Source of the DNA: an uncultured Selenomonas sp.
Lineage (GTDB): Bacteria; Bacillota; Negativicutes; Selenomonadales; Selenomonadaceae
NCBI GenBank assembly: GCA_902766095.1
Contig: CACXCN010000028.1
Coordinates: 26,086-90,085, forward strand
Length of the DNA: 64,000 nucleotides
Direction of reading: 5' to 3'
The notes beneath the pieces are model-generated. The model was not told the DNA's origin and ran no database searches. It saw nothing but the letters and a program-made list of their open reading frames with translations. Position 1 is the first letter of the stretch; every line of letters begins with the position of its first letter. This document shows, in pieces, positions 24,101 through 32,552 of the stretch. The position numbers were made by a program, and so were the translations under genes.

Positions 24101-24955
24101 TTGGATCTCAGCATTGTTGAAATCATCAAAACCATAATCCTCGGCGTAGTCGAGGGACTGACGGAGTGGCTGCCGATATCGTCGACCGGCCATATGATAC
24201 TCGTTGATGAGTTCATCCGTCTTGATCAGTCGCCGCAGTTCATCAACATGTTCCTCGTCGTCATCCAGCTCGGAGCGATCATGGCGGTCGTGGTGCTCAG
24301 CTTCGAGAAGCTGAATCCTTTCTCGAGCATGAAGACCCGGCAGGAGAAGAAGGCGACGATGCAGCTGTGGTACAAGGTCATACTGGCCTGCCTGCCGGCA
24401 GCGGTCATCGGTCTGGCGTTCAATGATTTCATGGAAGAACATTTCATGACGGCGCCGGTCGTCGCTACGACGCTGATATTCTACGGCATCATGTTCATCA
24501 TCGTCGAGAACTACAATAAGCATCGTCGGCCGCGCATCACGGACCTTGCGGCACTGGACTACAAGACGGCCTTCATCATCGGCGTGTTCCAGGTGCTGTC
24601 TCTCGTGCCGGGCACGAGCCGTTCGGGCGCTACGATACTCGGCGGTATCATATTCGGTGCGAGCCGCTATGTAGCCGCAGAGTTCACCTTCTTCCTGGCC
24701 ATACCGGTCATGTTCGGCGCGAGCCTGCTGAAGATGGTGAAATTCGGTCTGCACTATACGGGCGCGGAGATTCTGATCCTGGTCGTAGGCATGGCTACCG
24801 CATTCATCGTTTCCATCCTGTCGATCAAGTTCCTGTTGCGCTATATCAAGAACAATGACTTCAAGGTGTTTGGCTGGTATCGCATCGTGCTCGGCATCAT
24901 CGTGTTCGCTTATCTGTTCCTCGTTGGTGATCCGACGGCGAACGATATAAAGTGA
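24101..24955 (+). CDS. uppP: Undecaprenyl-diphosphatase UppP (BacA)
   Basis: An integral membrane phosphatase that recycles undecaprenyl pyrophosphate to the lipid carrier used for peptidoglycan and LPS; its overexpression is known to give bacitracin resistance. The family motifs are [17 protein letters not shown] near the N-terminus and [15 protein letters not shown] near residue 170. About seven hydrophobic helices fit in 284 residues. The start is a TTG at 24101, with AGGAGGG six bases upstream. A TATAAT at 24028-24033 may be its -10 box. A terminator follows. Confidence 0.95.
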   Translation: MDLSIVEIIKTIILGVVEGLTEWLPISSTGHMILVDEFIRLDQSPQFINMFLVVIQLGAIMAVVVLSFEKLNPFSSMKTRQEKKATMQLWYKVILACLPAAVIGLAFNDFMEEHFMTAPVVATTLIFYGIMFIIVENYNKHRRPRITDLAALDYKTAFIIGVFQVLSLVPGTSRSGATILGGIIFGASRYVAAEFTFFLAIPVMFGASLLKMVKFGLHYTGAEILILVVGMATAFIVSILSIKFLLRYIKNNDFKVFGWYRIVLGIIVFAYLFLVGDPTANDIK

Positions 24956-24967
24956 GACCTATAAAAA

Positions 24968-25001
24968 AGGGGCCGCGGTCGGACGTGGTCCTTTGTTTTT
25001 A
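24968..25001 (+). terminator. Terminator after uppP
   Basis: A 10-bp RNA stem including G-U pairs (24968-24977 with 24984-24993), a six-base loop, then TTGTTTTT. Confidence 0.6.
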
Positions 25002-25023
25002 CGTAAAATAGAGAGGGATCGCA

Positions 25024-25716
25024 ATGAAGATAATCGCCGGTCTCGGCAATCCGGGACCTGAATATGTTCAGACAAAGCACAATGTCGGATTCATGATCGT
25101 CGATGCTCTGGCGGCTGCTCTGGGGGCAGAGTGGCGGCAGGGCAAGTTCGAGGCGCTGGTCGCCGAGACGCGCATCGGCAGCGAGAAAGTCGTGCTCGTG
25201 AAGCCGCTGACGTATATGAATGAGAGCGGCCGTGCGATCGGTCCGCTGATGTCGTGGTACAAGCTCACCCCTGAGGACCTCATCGTCTGCCATGACGATA
25301 TGGACATACCGGCCGGTACCATACGCATCCGCAAGAAGGGCAGTGCGGGCGGTCACAATGGTATCAAGTCGATTCTGGCTCATGTGGGGGACGAGCATTT
25401 CGCCCGCGTGCGGCTGGGCATCGGACGGCCGCTGCCGGGCTGGAGTGTCGTGAAGCATGTGCTGGCGCCGTTCACGACGGAGGATGCAGGGAAAATCGCG
25501 GAGTCGATCAAGCAGCTCGTACCGGCCATCGAATGCATCGTGACGAACGGCGTCGATATGGCGATGAACAAGTACAATCCCAAAAAGCAGAAGAAGGCGA
25601 AACCGGCCCGCGGCCAGAAGAAATCGGCGCAGGCCGCGGGACAGAACGGAGAATGTGCAGCCGTTGCCGATAAGGTGGCTGCCCCAGCAGCAAAGGAGGC
25701 AGGTCAGGATGAGTGA
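25024..25716 (+). CDS. pth: Peptidyl-tRNA hydrolase
   Basis: Cleaves peptidyl-tRNA released from stalled ribosomes. It has the N-terminal GLGNPGPEYVQTKHNVGFM with catalytic H20 and N10, PLTYMNESG, HDDMDIPAG with the catalytic aspartate, and GSAGGHNGIKSI. The enzyme core ends near residue 185; a further 45 residues form a Lys/Ala-rich tail (KKQKKAKPARGQKKSA...) not needed by the family. The last eight bases overlap the start of the radical SAM gene, so the two are coupled. Confidence 0.95.
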   Translation: MKIIAGLGNPGPEYVQTKHNVGFMIVDALAAALGAEWRQGKFEALVAETRIGSEKVVLVKPLTYMNESGRAIGPLMSWYKLTPEDLIVCHDDMDIPAGTIRIRKKGSAGGHNGIKSILAHVGDEHFARVRLGIGRPLPGWSVVKHVLAPFTTEDAGKIAESIKQLVPAIECIVTNGVDMAMNKYNPKKQKKAKPARGQKKSAQAAGQNGECAAVADKVAAPAAKEAGQDE

Positions 25717-26947
25717 GGAGATAACCGCTGTCTACGCTGATGAGGACGGCAACATCCTCGATGCACCGGGTCTGACGGGGCTCGGCCGCGTGGGCGCGCG
25801 CAATGTCGAGCTCCGTCCGGACGACCTCATACCGCTGCCGGACAGCGCCGACCTCATGTTGCTGCCCGACCATCAGGCCGTCGGGCTGACGGAGGACGGG
25901 GAACTGCTGCCAATCGCCGGTGAGGCTGTGGCCGCCATACTGCCAGCCGGATATACGCGTACGCATCTACCGGCCTATGTGCGCGATGATGAGGCGGAGC
26001 GGCTGCCGCTCTATGGCTATACGGCAGTGGTCGTCTATCATGACGAGCTCTGCTGTGCGGCCATCTATACGGATGAGAATGACAAATGGGATCCGGTACA
26101 TTACAATACGCCGGAGCTGAAGAAGCTCGTCAAGCGCACGCAGAAGGATCTGCCGCATAACCGCATCGTCGAGCAGGTCGCCGGCTGCTCGCTGAACTGG
26201 CACTGCTGCACGGCGCAGAACCTCTTTTATCGGCGCTGGGAATGCGGCATACCGACATCGCCGGTCTGCAATGCGAACTGCTTCGGCTGCATATCGCTGC
26301 AGCCGGCCGAGTGCTGCCCGTCGCCGCAGGAGCGCATCAAGTTCCGCCCGACGCCGGAGGAGATCGCCGAGGTCGGCATCTATCACCTTTCGGTGGCGCC
26401 GGACGGCATCGTCAGCTTCGGTCAGGGTTGCGAGGGCGAGCCGACGCTCGCCGCTGATAATATAGCTGCCGGCATCAAGCTCATCCGGGCGAAGACGAAA
26501 AAGGGCCAGATCAACATGAATTCCAACGTCGGCTATACGCCCGGCGTGCAGAAGATTGTCGATGCCGGGCTCGATTCCCTGCGCTGCTCGATCATCAGCG
26601 CGCGGCCCGAGAGCTATGATGCGTACTATCGGGCCAGCTATCGGCTCGATAACGTCAAGGAGTCCATCCGCTATGCGCTGGACAAGGGGGTATACGTGTC
26701 GCTGAACCTGCTCTATTTCCCAGGTTTCAACGATCGTCCGGAGGAGCTGGCAGCCTGGCAGGAATTCTTCCGCGAGCTGCCGGTGCAGATGATCCAGGTG
26801 CGCAACCTCAATATCGACCCGGATGCCTTCCTCGCAATCATGCCGCCGGAGACCGAGCCGCCGGTCGGCACGAAGAAGTTTCTGCAGGTACTGCATCAGG
26901 AATTCCCGCAGCTCGTCATCGGCAGCTTCTCGCATTACGTGGAATAA
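25709..26947 (+). CDS. Radical SAM protein with N-terminal extension and extra cysteines
   Basis: A 412-residue protein whose SAM-cleaving [4Fe-4S] motif is C187-x3-C191-x2-C194 (PVCNANCFGCIS). The glycine/acid patch follows at GCEGEPTL. The core is a MoaA/PflA-like barrel with a C-terminal strand giving QVRNLNIDPD. Ahead of it are about 155 residues without a recognised domain, then a dense run of extra cysteines (C160, C166, C167, C179, C202, C203), which could bind an auxiliary cluster. It overlaps pth, with AAGGAGG nine bases before the ATG. Substrate unknown; peptide or RNA modification are only guesses. Confidence 0.8.
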   Translation: MSEEITAVYADEDGNILDAPGLTGLGRVGARNVELRPDDLIPLPDSADLMLLPDHQAVGLTEDGELLPIAGEAVAAILPAGYTRTHLPAYVRDDEAERLPLYGYTAVVVYHDELCCAAIYTDENDKWDPVHYNTPELKKLVKRTQKDLPHNRIVEQVAGCSLNWHCCTAQNLFYRRWECGIPTSPVCNANCFGCISLQPAECCPSPQERIKFRPTPEEIAEVGIYHLSVAPDGIVSFGQGCEGEPTLAADNIAAGIKLIRAKTKKGQINMNSNVGYTPGVQKIVDAGLDSLRCSIISARPESYDAYYRASYRLDNVKESIRYALDKGVYVSLNLLYFPGFNDRPEELAAWQEFFRELPVQMIQVRNLNIDPDAFLAIMPPETEPPVGTKKFLQVLHQEFPQLVIGSFSHYVE

Positions 26948-26969
26948 AAGCAGCACTTTTACACTTTAG

Positions 26970-26999
26970 TTGCAGAAAACAGTATTATAATGATATACT
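26970..26999 (+). promoter_or_regulatory. Putative promoter of the AcoR-type regulator operon
   Basis: TTGCAG (26970-26975), an 18-base spacer and TATACT (26994-26999), about 155 bases upstream of the gene at 27154. Confidence 0.5.
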
Positions 27000-27153
27000 G
27001 TAACTATGTATGTAGTTCGGCAAAAGCTATCCTGCCGGCCGTTGCGGGCAGGACGTTCTACAATGATAAAGTGTTTGCAGGCCGGGCCGGCTGGGATGGG
27101 GGAGTATATCCGGCATTGATCAGCCCGGTCATACGAGAAGGATGGATGATTAG

Positions 27154-29112
27154 ATGATACGAGAACATAGGAGCCGCGAGAAGCTCGAGGCTTACTATAA
27201 GCTGTTCATGGAAAAGGGTATACTGGACGCCAATCTGCACCCGTGGGTGGCGGAATCATGGCAGCGTTGCCGGGAAATGGGCGTGGGCAGCGAGACCATG
27301 GATACGTCGCATCGTCTGGCTCCTGAGGTATTCCGGACTTTGCAGAACAGCAACCGCGAGGCCATCGATTATCTGAGCGGGCTTTGCGAGGATATCCGGG
27401 AATTCTTCCAGGAATACAATCTGTCGCTGCTCCTCGTGACGGCCGATGGCGTCGTGCTGCGCAGCTATTCCCTGCCTTTCTACCAGATGACGCCGGGAGA
27501 GATCGAGGGCGTCCATGTCGGCGAGGCTGAGGTCGGTACCTCGAGCATCTGCGTGGCGGCCCGGCACAAGGCACCGTTCTGGATGTTCGGTCCGGAGATG
27601 TGGGTCAAGGAATGCCAGCTCGGCGATGCCTGCTCGGCACCGGTCATGGTGAATGGCGAGATGACCTATATCATTACGCTCGTCTCCATGGAGCAGGTAT
27701 CCATGCCGCAGGATGCCGTCATATCGCTGCTGTTCACGATGCGTAAGGCGCTCGAGAAGCATCTGAGCGAGGTGCAGCGCCTGCGGGCCGAGGAGGCCAT
27801 ACTCGATGTGAGTCCGTTCGCTGTCTACCATGTCCTGCCGGGCGGAGAGGTCGCCTATGCCAACAAGCTCGGGCAGGAGCGCCTGCAGAGCATATCGCCG
27901 CAGGACAAGGCGGACAAAAAGCACCCGGCAGCTGAATCTGGCGAGGCGCAGGAGGCGCCGAAGGCAGCCAATCTGAACGATGTCATCATGAACTACCGCC
28001 ATACGCCGGTATACAAGGGATTCCGCGGGGTACCGTCCTACAATAAGGAAGTCACCTGGATCACGCCGCAGAAGACGTATGAGGATATCACGACCGTCGT
28101 GCCGCTCGAACGCGATGATGAGCAGGTCGTGCGCAGCGTCGCGGTCATATCCATGCCCATCGAGGATCTGCGGACGCTCGTCGCCCATGCGGCCGGCTAT
28201 ACGGCGAAGTACAGCCTGAGCTCCATGGTCGGTGAGGGGACGACATTCGCGAGCGTGCGCTCGAAGGCAGCCCGCGTGGCCCGCAACAAGAATCACGTCC
28301 TGATCCAGGGGGAGGCCGGTACGGGCAAGCAGCGCATGGCTCATGGCATCCATCAGGCCAGTGCCCGCGCGGCCGGCCCGCTGATCACCATGCACTGTGG
28401 CGGCACGACGGCCGAGCTCCTCGAGCAGGAACTGTTCGGCATACGCGTGAATTCCGAAGTCAGCCATCAGGGCAAGCTCGAGCTGGCCTCGGGCGGTACG
28501 CTGTTCCTTGACGAAATAGAGAAAATACCGCGGGAAACGGCCGTGCGCTTGGCCCAGTATCTGAAGCAGGGATATTCGTTCCGCATCGGTGAGCCGGCCA
28601 CGAAGCGGCCCATCGATGTGCGCGTCATCGCGGCCTGCGACAGCGATCTGAAGCGGCTGACCGACCGCGGTCTGTTCGCCCGGGAGCTGTTCGAGCTCGT
28701 ATCGAAGAGCACCATCCGCGTGCCAGCTCTGCGCAGCCGCCGCGAGGATATACCGGCCATAGCCAACCACATCATGCTCGAGCTCGGTCAGCAGCATCAG
28801 ATGCAGCCGAAGAAGCTCCTGCCGGAGACGCTCGATATGCTGAAGCGCTATGACTGGCCGGGCAATATCAAGCAGCTGCAGGGCGTGCTCGAGTATGCGT
28901 TTTTCAATACCGAGGGCAATACGGTCGCTCCGGCGGATATCAGTCTCATGGGCGATGTGAAGCCGGATAACAAGTGGAAAGAGGATAAAGAGGTATTCAT
29001 GAAGGCATGGCAGGCTGCGGGCGGCAATGTGAGCCGTCTGGCCAATCTGCTGAATGTCAGCCGCGTTACCCTTTACCGCTATCTGAAGAAGTTTGATATG
29101 ACGAGAAAGTGA
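27154..29112 (+). CDS. AcoR-type AAA+ transcriptional regulator lacking GAFTGA
   Basis: The domains in order are an N-terminal GAF-type sensor (about 60-205, with GEAEVGTSSICVAAR), a PAS-like segment (215-345, interrupted by a polar stretch at 250-275), a sigma-54-activator AAA+ domain (355-590) and a Fis-type helix-turn-helix (615-648, NVSRLANLLNVSRVTLYRYL). Walker A is GEAGTGK (386-392) and Walker B TLFLDEI (449-455). The sigma-54 contact loop GAFTGA, expected after ELFG (426-429), is absent and replaced by a shorter stretch. The arginine of the usual LYYRL finger is also missing (LFELV). It may therefore not activate sigma-54 polymerase, although rpoN is present at 59226. No neighbouring metabolic target is evident. 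Confidence 0.85.
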   Translation: MIREHRSREKLEAYYKLFMEKGILDANLHPWVAESWQRCREMGVGSETMDTSHRLAPEVFRTLQNSNREAIDYLSGLCEDIREFFQEYNLSLLLVTADGVVLRSYSLPFYQMTPGEIEGVHVGEAEVGTSSICVAARHKAPFWMFGPEMWVKECQLGDACSAPVMVNGEMTYIITLVSMEQVSMPQDAVISLLFTMRKALEKHLSEVQRLRAEEAILDVSPFAVYHVLPGGEVAYANKLGQERLQSISPQDKADKKHPAAESGEAQEAPKAANLNDVIMNYRHTPVYKGFRGVPSYNKEVTWITPQKTYEDITTVVPLERDDEQVVRSVAVISMPIEDLRTLVAHAAGYTAKYSLSSMVGEGTTFASVRSKAARVARNKNHVLIQGEAGTGKQRMAHGIHQASARAAGPLITMHCGGTTAELLEQELFGIRVNSEVSHQGKLELASGGTLFLDEIEKIPRETAVRLAQYLKQGYSFRIGEPATKRPIDVRVIAACDSDLKRLTDRGLFARELFELVSKSTIRVPALRSRREDIPAIANHIMLELGQQHQMQPKKLLPETLDMLKRYDWPGNIKQLQGVLEYAFFNTEGNTVAPADISLMGDVKPDNKWKEDKEVFMKAWQAAGGNVSRLANLLNVSRVTLYRYLKKFDMTRK

Positions 29113-29134
29113 TTTTTGAGCAAGGAGAGATATT

Positions 29135-29791
29135 TTGCGTCTGCGCAGAAAGCCCTGGGTAGACCAGGCCATACATGATTTCGATGATTTCGTAGTGAGC
29201 CGCGATGTAGAGATGGGCGAGGAGCGTCAGGGGACCTGGCGCGAGAACTTCGGCCGGGGGCCGGAGGCCAGGCTCGAGGTCGAGCTCGGTACGGGCAAAG
29301 GAGATTTCATCAGCCAGTTGGCCGAGCTTCATCCCGATATCTGCTATATCGGCATCGAGGCCCAGCAGGATGTGCTGTATTCGGCTGCCCGCAAGGTGCG
29401 CGAGAAAGGCCTGACGAATGTCCGGTTGCTCGTGTTCGATATCCGCAAGATCGAGGATATCTTTGCCCCGGGCGAGATCGACCGGTTCTATATCAATTTC
29501 TGCGATCCGTGGCCGAAGCTGCGTCACCACAAGCGCCGTCTGACCTATCGCGATTTTCTCGCGAAATATTCACGTCTGCTGCGCCATCCGGGCGAGCTCC
29601 ATTTCAAGACGGATAACCGCGCCCTGTTCGATTTCTCGCTCGGCGAGTTCGCGGCGATGAATCTCGAGGTGCGGGATATTTCCTATGATCTGCATGCCGA
29701 GAACCGGCCGGATAATATCGTCACGGAGTACGAGCGGAAATTCAGCGGCTTCGGGGAGAAGATCAACCGCTGCGAGGTCATATTTGCCTGA
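29135..29791 (+). CDS. trmB: tRNA (guanine-N7-)-methyltransferase TrmB
   Basis: An SAM-dependent methylase making m7G46 in tRNA variable loops. It shows the SAM-binding EVELGTGKGDFI, GIEAQQDVL, the hallmark FCDPWPKLRHHKRRL and late FKTDNRALFDFS. The length is 218 residues. The start is a TTG at 29135 with AAGGAGAG six bases upstream, giving the family N-terminus RLRRKPW. It lies 22 bases after the AAA+ regulator and 32 before the SEDS gene. Confidence 0.94.
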   Translation: MRLRRKPWVDQAIHDFDDFVVSRDVEMGEERQGTWRENFGRGPEARLEVELGTGKGDFISQLAELHPDICYIGIEAQQDVLYSAARKVREKGLTNVRLLVFDIRKIEDIFAPGEIDRFYINFCDPWPKLRHHKRRLTYRDFLAKYSRLLRHPGELHFKTDNRALFDFSLGEFAAMNLEVRDISYDLHAENRPDNIVTEYERKFSGFGEKINRCEVIFA

Positions 29792-29823
29792 GATGAATGT
29801 GTGGGAGAAGGAAGGCTGGCGGC

Positions 29824-31005
29824 ATGCGCATTATCAAGGAAGTCTGGAAGAATGACAGCGAGCCGATCATCGCTATCATGATCGTGCTGCTGGTCTTCGG
29901 TACGATAAATGTAGCGAGTGCCAGTTTCGCGCTGGGCACACAGGACTATAATGATCCGCATTTTTTTCTGCTGAGGCAGATGGTCTGGGTAGTCGTAAGC
30001 ATCGGGGTGTTCCTCGTCTGCCGCAAGATTCCCTACTATAGGTGGCGGCCGATCATATTCGTCCTGTTTCTGATCGTGTCGATCGCTCTCGTACTCGTAC
30101 TCTTCATCGGACCGGCGGTCAATGGCAGTCAGCGCTGGATCATCGCGGGCCCGCTGAGTTTTCAGCCGTCAGAGCTCGCGAAGCTGCTGTCGATCATGAT
30201 GGCTGCAGCGTCACTGTCGTCGTATATGAGGCGTAACAAGCCGGCCTCCATATTCAATGGCCAGTTTGTCCTGATCGCTGTAATGGCAGCTCTCACGGAG
30301 CGCGAGCCGGATCTCGGCACCGCTGTCGTCATATGTGTGGTGCCGTTGCTCATGGCCGTCATCGTGGGGCTGCGGCGTTGGATACTGATATTCCTAGGGG
30401 CCGCAGGGGCAGTGTTGTTCGCGCTCGTGGTCATATCGCAGCCGTATCGTCTCGAGCGAGTCATGGTCATGCTCAATCCGGAAGCTTATGCCCAGGATGA
30501 GGGGTTCCAAATCATGCAGTCGCTGGCGACCATCGGCTCGGGCGGATTGTTCGGCATGGGGCTCGGCGATGGGGTCAGTAAGTATTTCTATCTGCCGGAG
30601 GCACATACCGATTTCGCGTTTGCCATATTCTGTCAGGAGCATGGCTTTGTCGGTGCCCTGCTTGTCCTGGCGTTGTTCGCATTCCTGACGCTGCTGATCG
30701 CCAAGGTGGCGGCCAAGGCCCGTGACGAGTTCGGCCAGGTGCTGGCGCTCGGCATCATGCTGCTCATCATGGGGCAGGCCATCGTCAACCTGCTGATGGT
30801 GGCAGGCTTCTGTCCGGTGGTCGGTGTGCCGCTGCCGTTCATCAGCTACGGCGGCTCGTCGCTGCTCGTGACGATGGCGGCGATCGGCATCGTCGTGAAT
30901 ATCAGCGATGTCGCCAACGCGGACAGGCATCGCAATCCGGAAAACACGCCTCCGCAGGAGGGGGAGCGGCGCACTGATATGGAGCGCATAGAGAAGACAG
31001 CCTGA
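29824..31005 (+). CDS. SEDS-family peptidoglycan polymerase / cell-cycle protein (FtsW/RodA)
   Basis: A ten-helix membrane protein of 393 residues in the SEDS glycosyltransferase family. It has NGSQRWI with PLSFQPSELAKL, EREPDLGTA, GMGLGDGVSKYFYLPEAHTDFAFA and PLPFISYGGSSLL. The PFISYGGSSL form and YLPEAHTDF favour FtsW/SpoVE over RodA. Hydrophilic residues follow the last helix. The start is the ATG at 29824, with AAGGAAGG eight bases upstream. It is outside the division gene cluster, so assignment to division or elongation is uncertain. Confidence 0.88.
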   Translation: MRIIKEVWKNDSEPIIAIMIVLLVFGTINVASASFALGTQDYNDPHFFLLRQMVWVVVSIGVFLVCRKIPYYRWRPIIFVLFLIVSIALVLVLFIGPAVNGSQRWIIAGPLSFQPSELAKLLSIMMAAASLSSYMRRNKPASIFNGQFVLIAVMAALTEREPDLGTAVVICVVPLLMAVIVGLRRWILIFLGAAGAVLFALVVISQPYRLERVMVMLNPEAYAQDEGFQIMQSLATIGSGGLFGMGLGDGVSKYFYLPEAHTDFAFAIFCQEHGFVGALLVLALFAFLTLLIAKVAAKARDEFGQVLALGIMLLIMGQAIVNLLMVAGFCPVVGVPLPFISYGGSSLLVTMAAIGIVVNISDVANADRHRNPENTPPQEGERRTDMERIEKTA

Positions 31006-31020
31006 GGCCGATATAAAGAA

Positions 31021-31118
31021 GGGGCTGTAACGAAAATACGATATCGTCATGCCTGCCGCTGCCTTCGCATAGCAATTGTCTGCATCTCAGGTAATGGCAG
31101 GTATTTTCGTTACAGCCC
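31021..31118. repeat. Palindromic intergenic repeat, copy 3 (98-bp internal deletion form)
   Basis: It has the same ends as copy 2, here forming an 18-bp perfect inverted repeat (31022-31039 with 31101-31118). The 204-bp interior palindrome is missing; the junction sits exactly at a single CATGCCT, which occurs twice in copy 2. It lies between the convergent SEDS gene and folK-folA and probably serves as their shared terminator. Confidence 0.85.
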
Positions 31119-31126
31119 TTTTCGCT

Positions 31127-32131
31127 TTATATGTTGGTGGGAGCTTGCTGGCGGATATAGTGATCATAGGCATAGGCCGGATCACTGGCGGGGCCCGGCT
31201 TGATTTCCCGCTGTTCGAAGCCATCGAGCGGTGGCAGGAAGCGGTCGGCTTTTCTCTCTGCGGCTACTCTCGTCAGCCATATATCGTCCGTATACGGCAG
31301 CAGGAGCCGGTATATCTCGGCTCCGCCTATGACCCAGGCTCGTTGGCCGGGGCGCTGGATCTCGAACAGTCTGGCGCGCAGCTCAGACAGATCGCGGCAG
31401 GCAATGAAGCCCTGCGGATCATGATGGCGCGTGAGGACGATATTGTCGCGCTCGAGCAGGGGGCGGCGGCCCGGCAGGCTGGCGTAGGTGCCATAGCCCA
31501 TGATGACGATGCCGCCGGTTGTCTTCGCACGGAAGAAAGCCAGGTCGTCCGGCAGGTCGAAGAGCAGCTGTCCCTGATAGCTGAGTCCGTCATGGGCATC
31601 GACGCAGGCGATCAGGCTCAGCGGCTGCGGCAGGGGGACGTCTGCCGCCAGGCGCATGGTGGCACGATCCGCGGCGACTGCCGGTTCTGACAGCCAGCTG
31701 CAGATGGGACGGCCGGCGATGCATAGTTCCGGCGCGAGCTCGGCGAGCGGTACGAGTACGAATGCCCGCTGGGTGAGGTAGGGATGGGGGAGCTGCAGCT
31801 CCGGCGTCTGCCATTCGACAGAGCCGGCATAGACGAGGTCGATGTCGATGGTGCGGGCTCCCCAATGTTCATGGCGCACGCGGCCCAGGCGCTGTTCGAT
31901 GGATTGCAGGGCGCGGAGCAGGTCGGGCGGCGGCAACGTCGTCCGGACGGCAGCCGCCGCGTTTATGAATGCGGGCTGGTCCGTTTTGCCCCAGGGCTCT
32001 GTCAAATAAAAGGACGAGACCTGGATAAGGCTCGTCCTCGGAATCTGCGTTATGGAGCGCAGCGCCTGGCGCAGGCTCTCAGCCCGGTCACCAAGGTTGG
32101 CGCCGAGACTCAGGTAACAAATATAGCTCAT
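31127..32131 (-). CDS. folK: Fused HPPK (FolK) - dihydrofolate reductase (FolA)
   Basis: Two consecutive folate enzymes in one 334-residue chain. Residues 1-160 are 6-hydroxymethyldihydropterin pyrophosphokinase (YLSLGANLGDR, W90, metal-binding TIDIDLV at 94-100, LPHPYLTQRAFVL). Residues about 170-330 are dihydrofolate reductase (SLIACVDAHDGL, the active-site DLPDDLAFF, IVIMGYGTYASLPGR, WVIGGAEIYRLLLP, YDHYIR). The usual LPW before the active-site acid is LLF. The linker is short. The gene ends a folP-folB-folK/A operon, its ATG overlapping the folB stop. The DHFR half must be tested for activity because the segment after the first strand is divergent. Confidence 0.88.
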   Translation of the reverse strand: MSYICYLSLGANLGDRAESLRQALRSITQIPRTSLIQVSSFYLTEPWGKTDQPAFINAAAAVRTTLPPPDLLRALQSIEQRLGRVRHEHWGARTIDIDLVYAGSVEWQTPELQLPHPYLTQRAFVLVPLAELAPELCIAGRPICSWLSEPAVAADRATMRLAADVPLPQPLSLIACVDAHDGLSYQGQLLFDLPDDLAFFRAKTTGGIVIMGYGTYASLPGRRPLLERDNIVLTRHHDPQGFIACRDLSELRARLFEIQRPGQRAWVIGGAEIYRLLLPYTDDIWLTRVAAERKADRFLPPLDGFEQREIKPGPASDPAYAYDHYIRQQAPTNI

Positions 32132-32496
32132 GATTGTTCACGCTCACGGGTTATGGTCACAGATATGTCACGGAAATGCTCCGGTATGGGGGAAGCCGGC
32201 TTGTGCAGGGTCAGCGTGACACGCTGTACAAGCGGATAGCTGGCCAGCAGCCAGGTCGCAGCGTCCTCAGCTGCGGCTTCTATGAGCTTGTGCGTCGTGC
32301 TTTCCACCGCATGACGCAGTCCGGTCATGATGGCGGCGTAGTCTGCCGTCTGCTCGATGTCATCCGAGCAGCCAGCGGCATGCAGATCGAGCTCCATCAT
32401 GGCATCGATCGTGAAGCGCTGGCCCAGCTCGTTCTCCGCTGCGCTGCAGCCATGATAGCCGAAGCATTCGAGGCCAGTTATAGATATCTTGTCCAC
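32128..32496 (-). CDS. folB: Dihydroneopterin aldolase
   Basis: Cleaves 7,8-dihydroneopterin to hydroxymethyldihydropterin and glycolaldehyde. It is a 122-residue tunnelling-fold protein with GLECFGYHGCSAAENELGQ (pterin-binding E and Y/H), TADYAAI, IEAAAEDAATWLL with the conserved Glu, and VTLHKPASPIP with the catalytic Lys. The start is a GTG at 32496, six bases after AAAGGA on the minus strand. It is followed by the folK-folA fusion in a four-base overlap. Confidence 0.93.
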   Translation of the reverse strand: MDKISITGLECFGYHGCSAAENELGQRFTIDAMMELDLHAAGCSDDIEQTADYAAIMTGLRHAVESTTHKLIEAAAEDAATWLLASYPLVQRVTLTLHKPASPIPEHFRDISVTITREREQS

Positions 32497-32552
32497 TTGT
32501 ATTCCTTTCCCTGCAGCCGGATTCCTACCGGTTTTATGATCCGGCCAGTGAT

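Noticed and set aside
31076..31690. A plus-strand frame beginning inside repeat copy 3
   Set aside because: It runs antisense to the folK-folA fusion and starts in non-coding repeat sequence.
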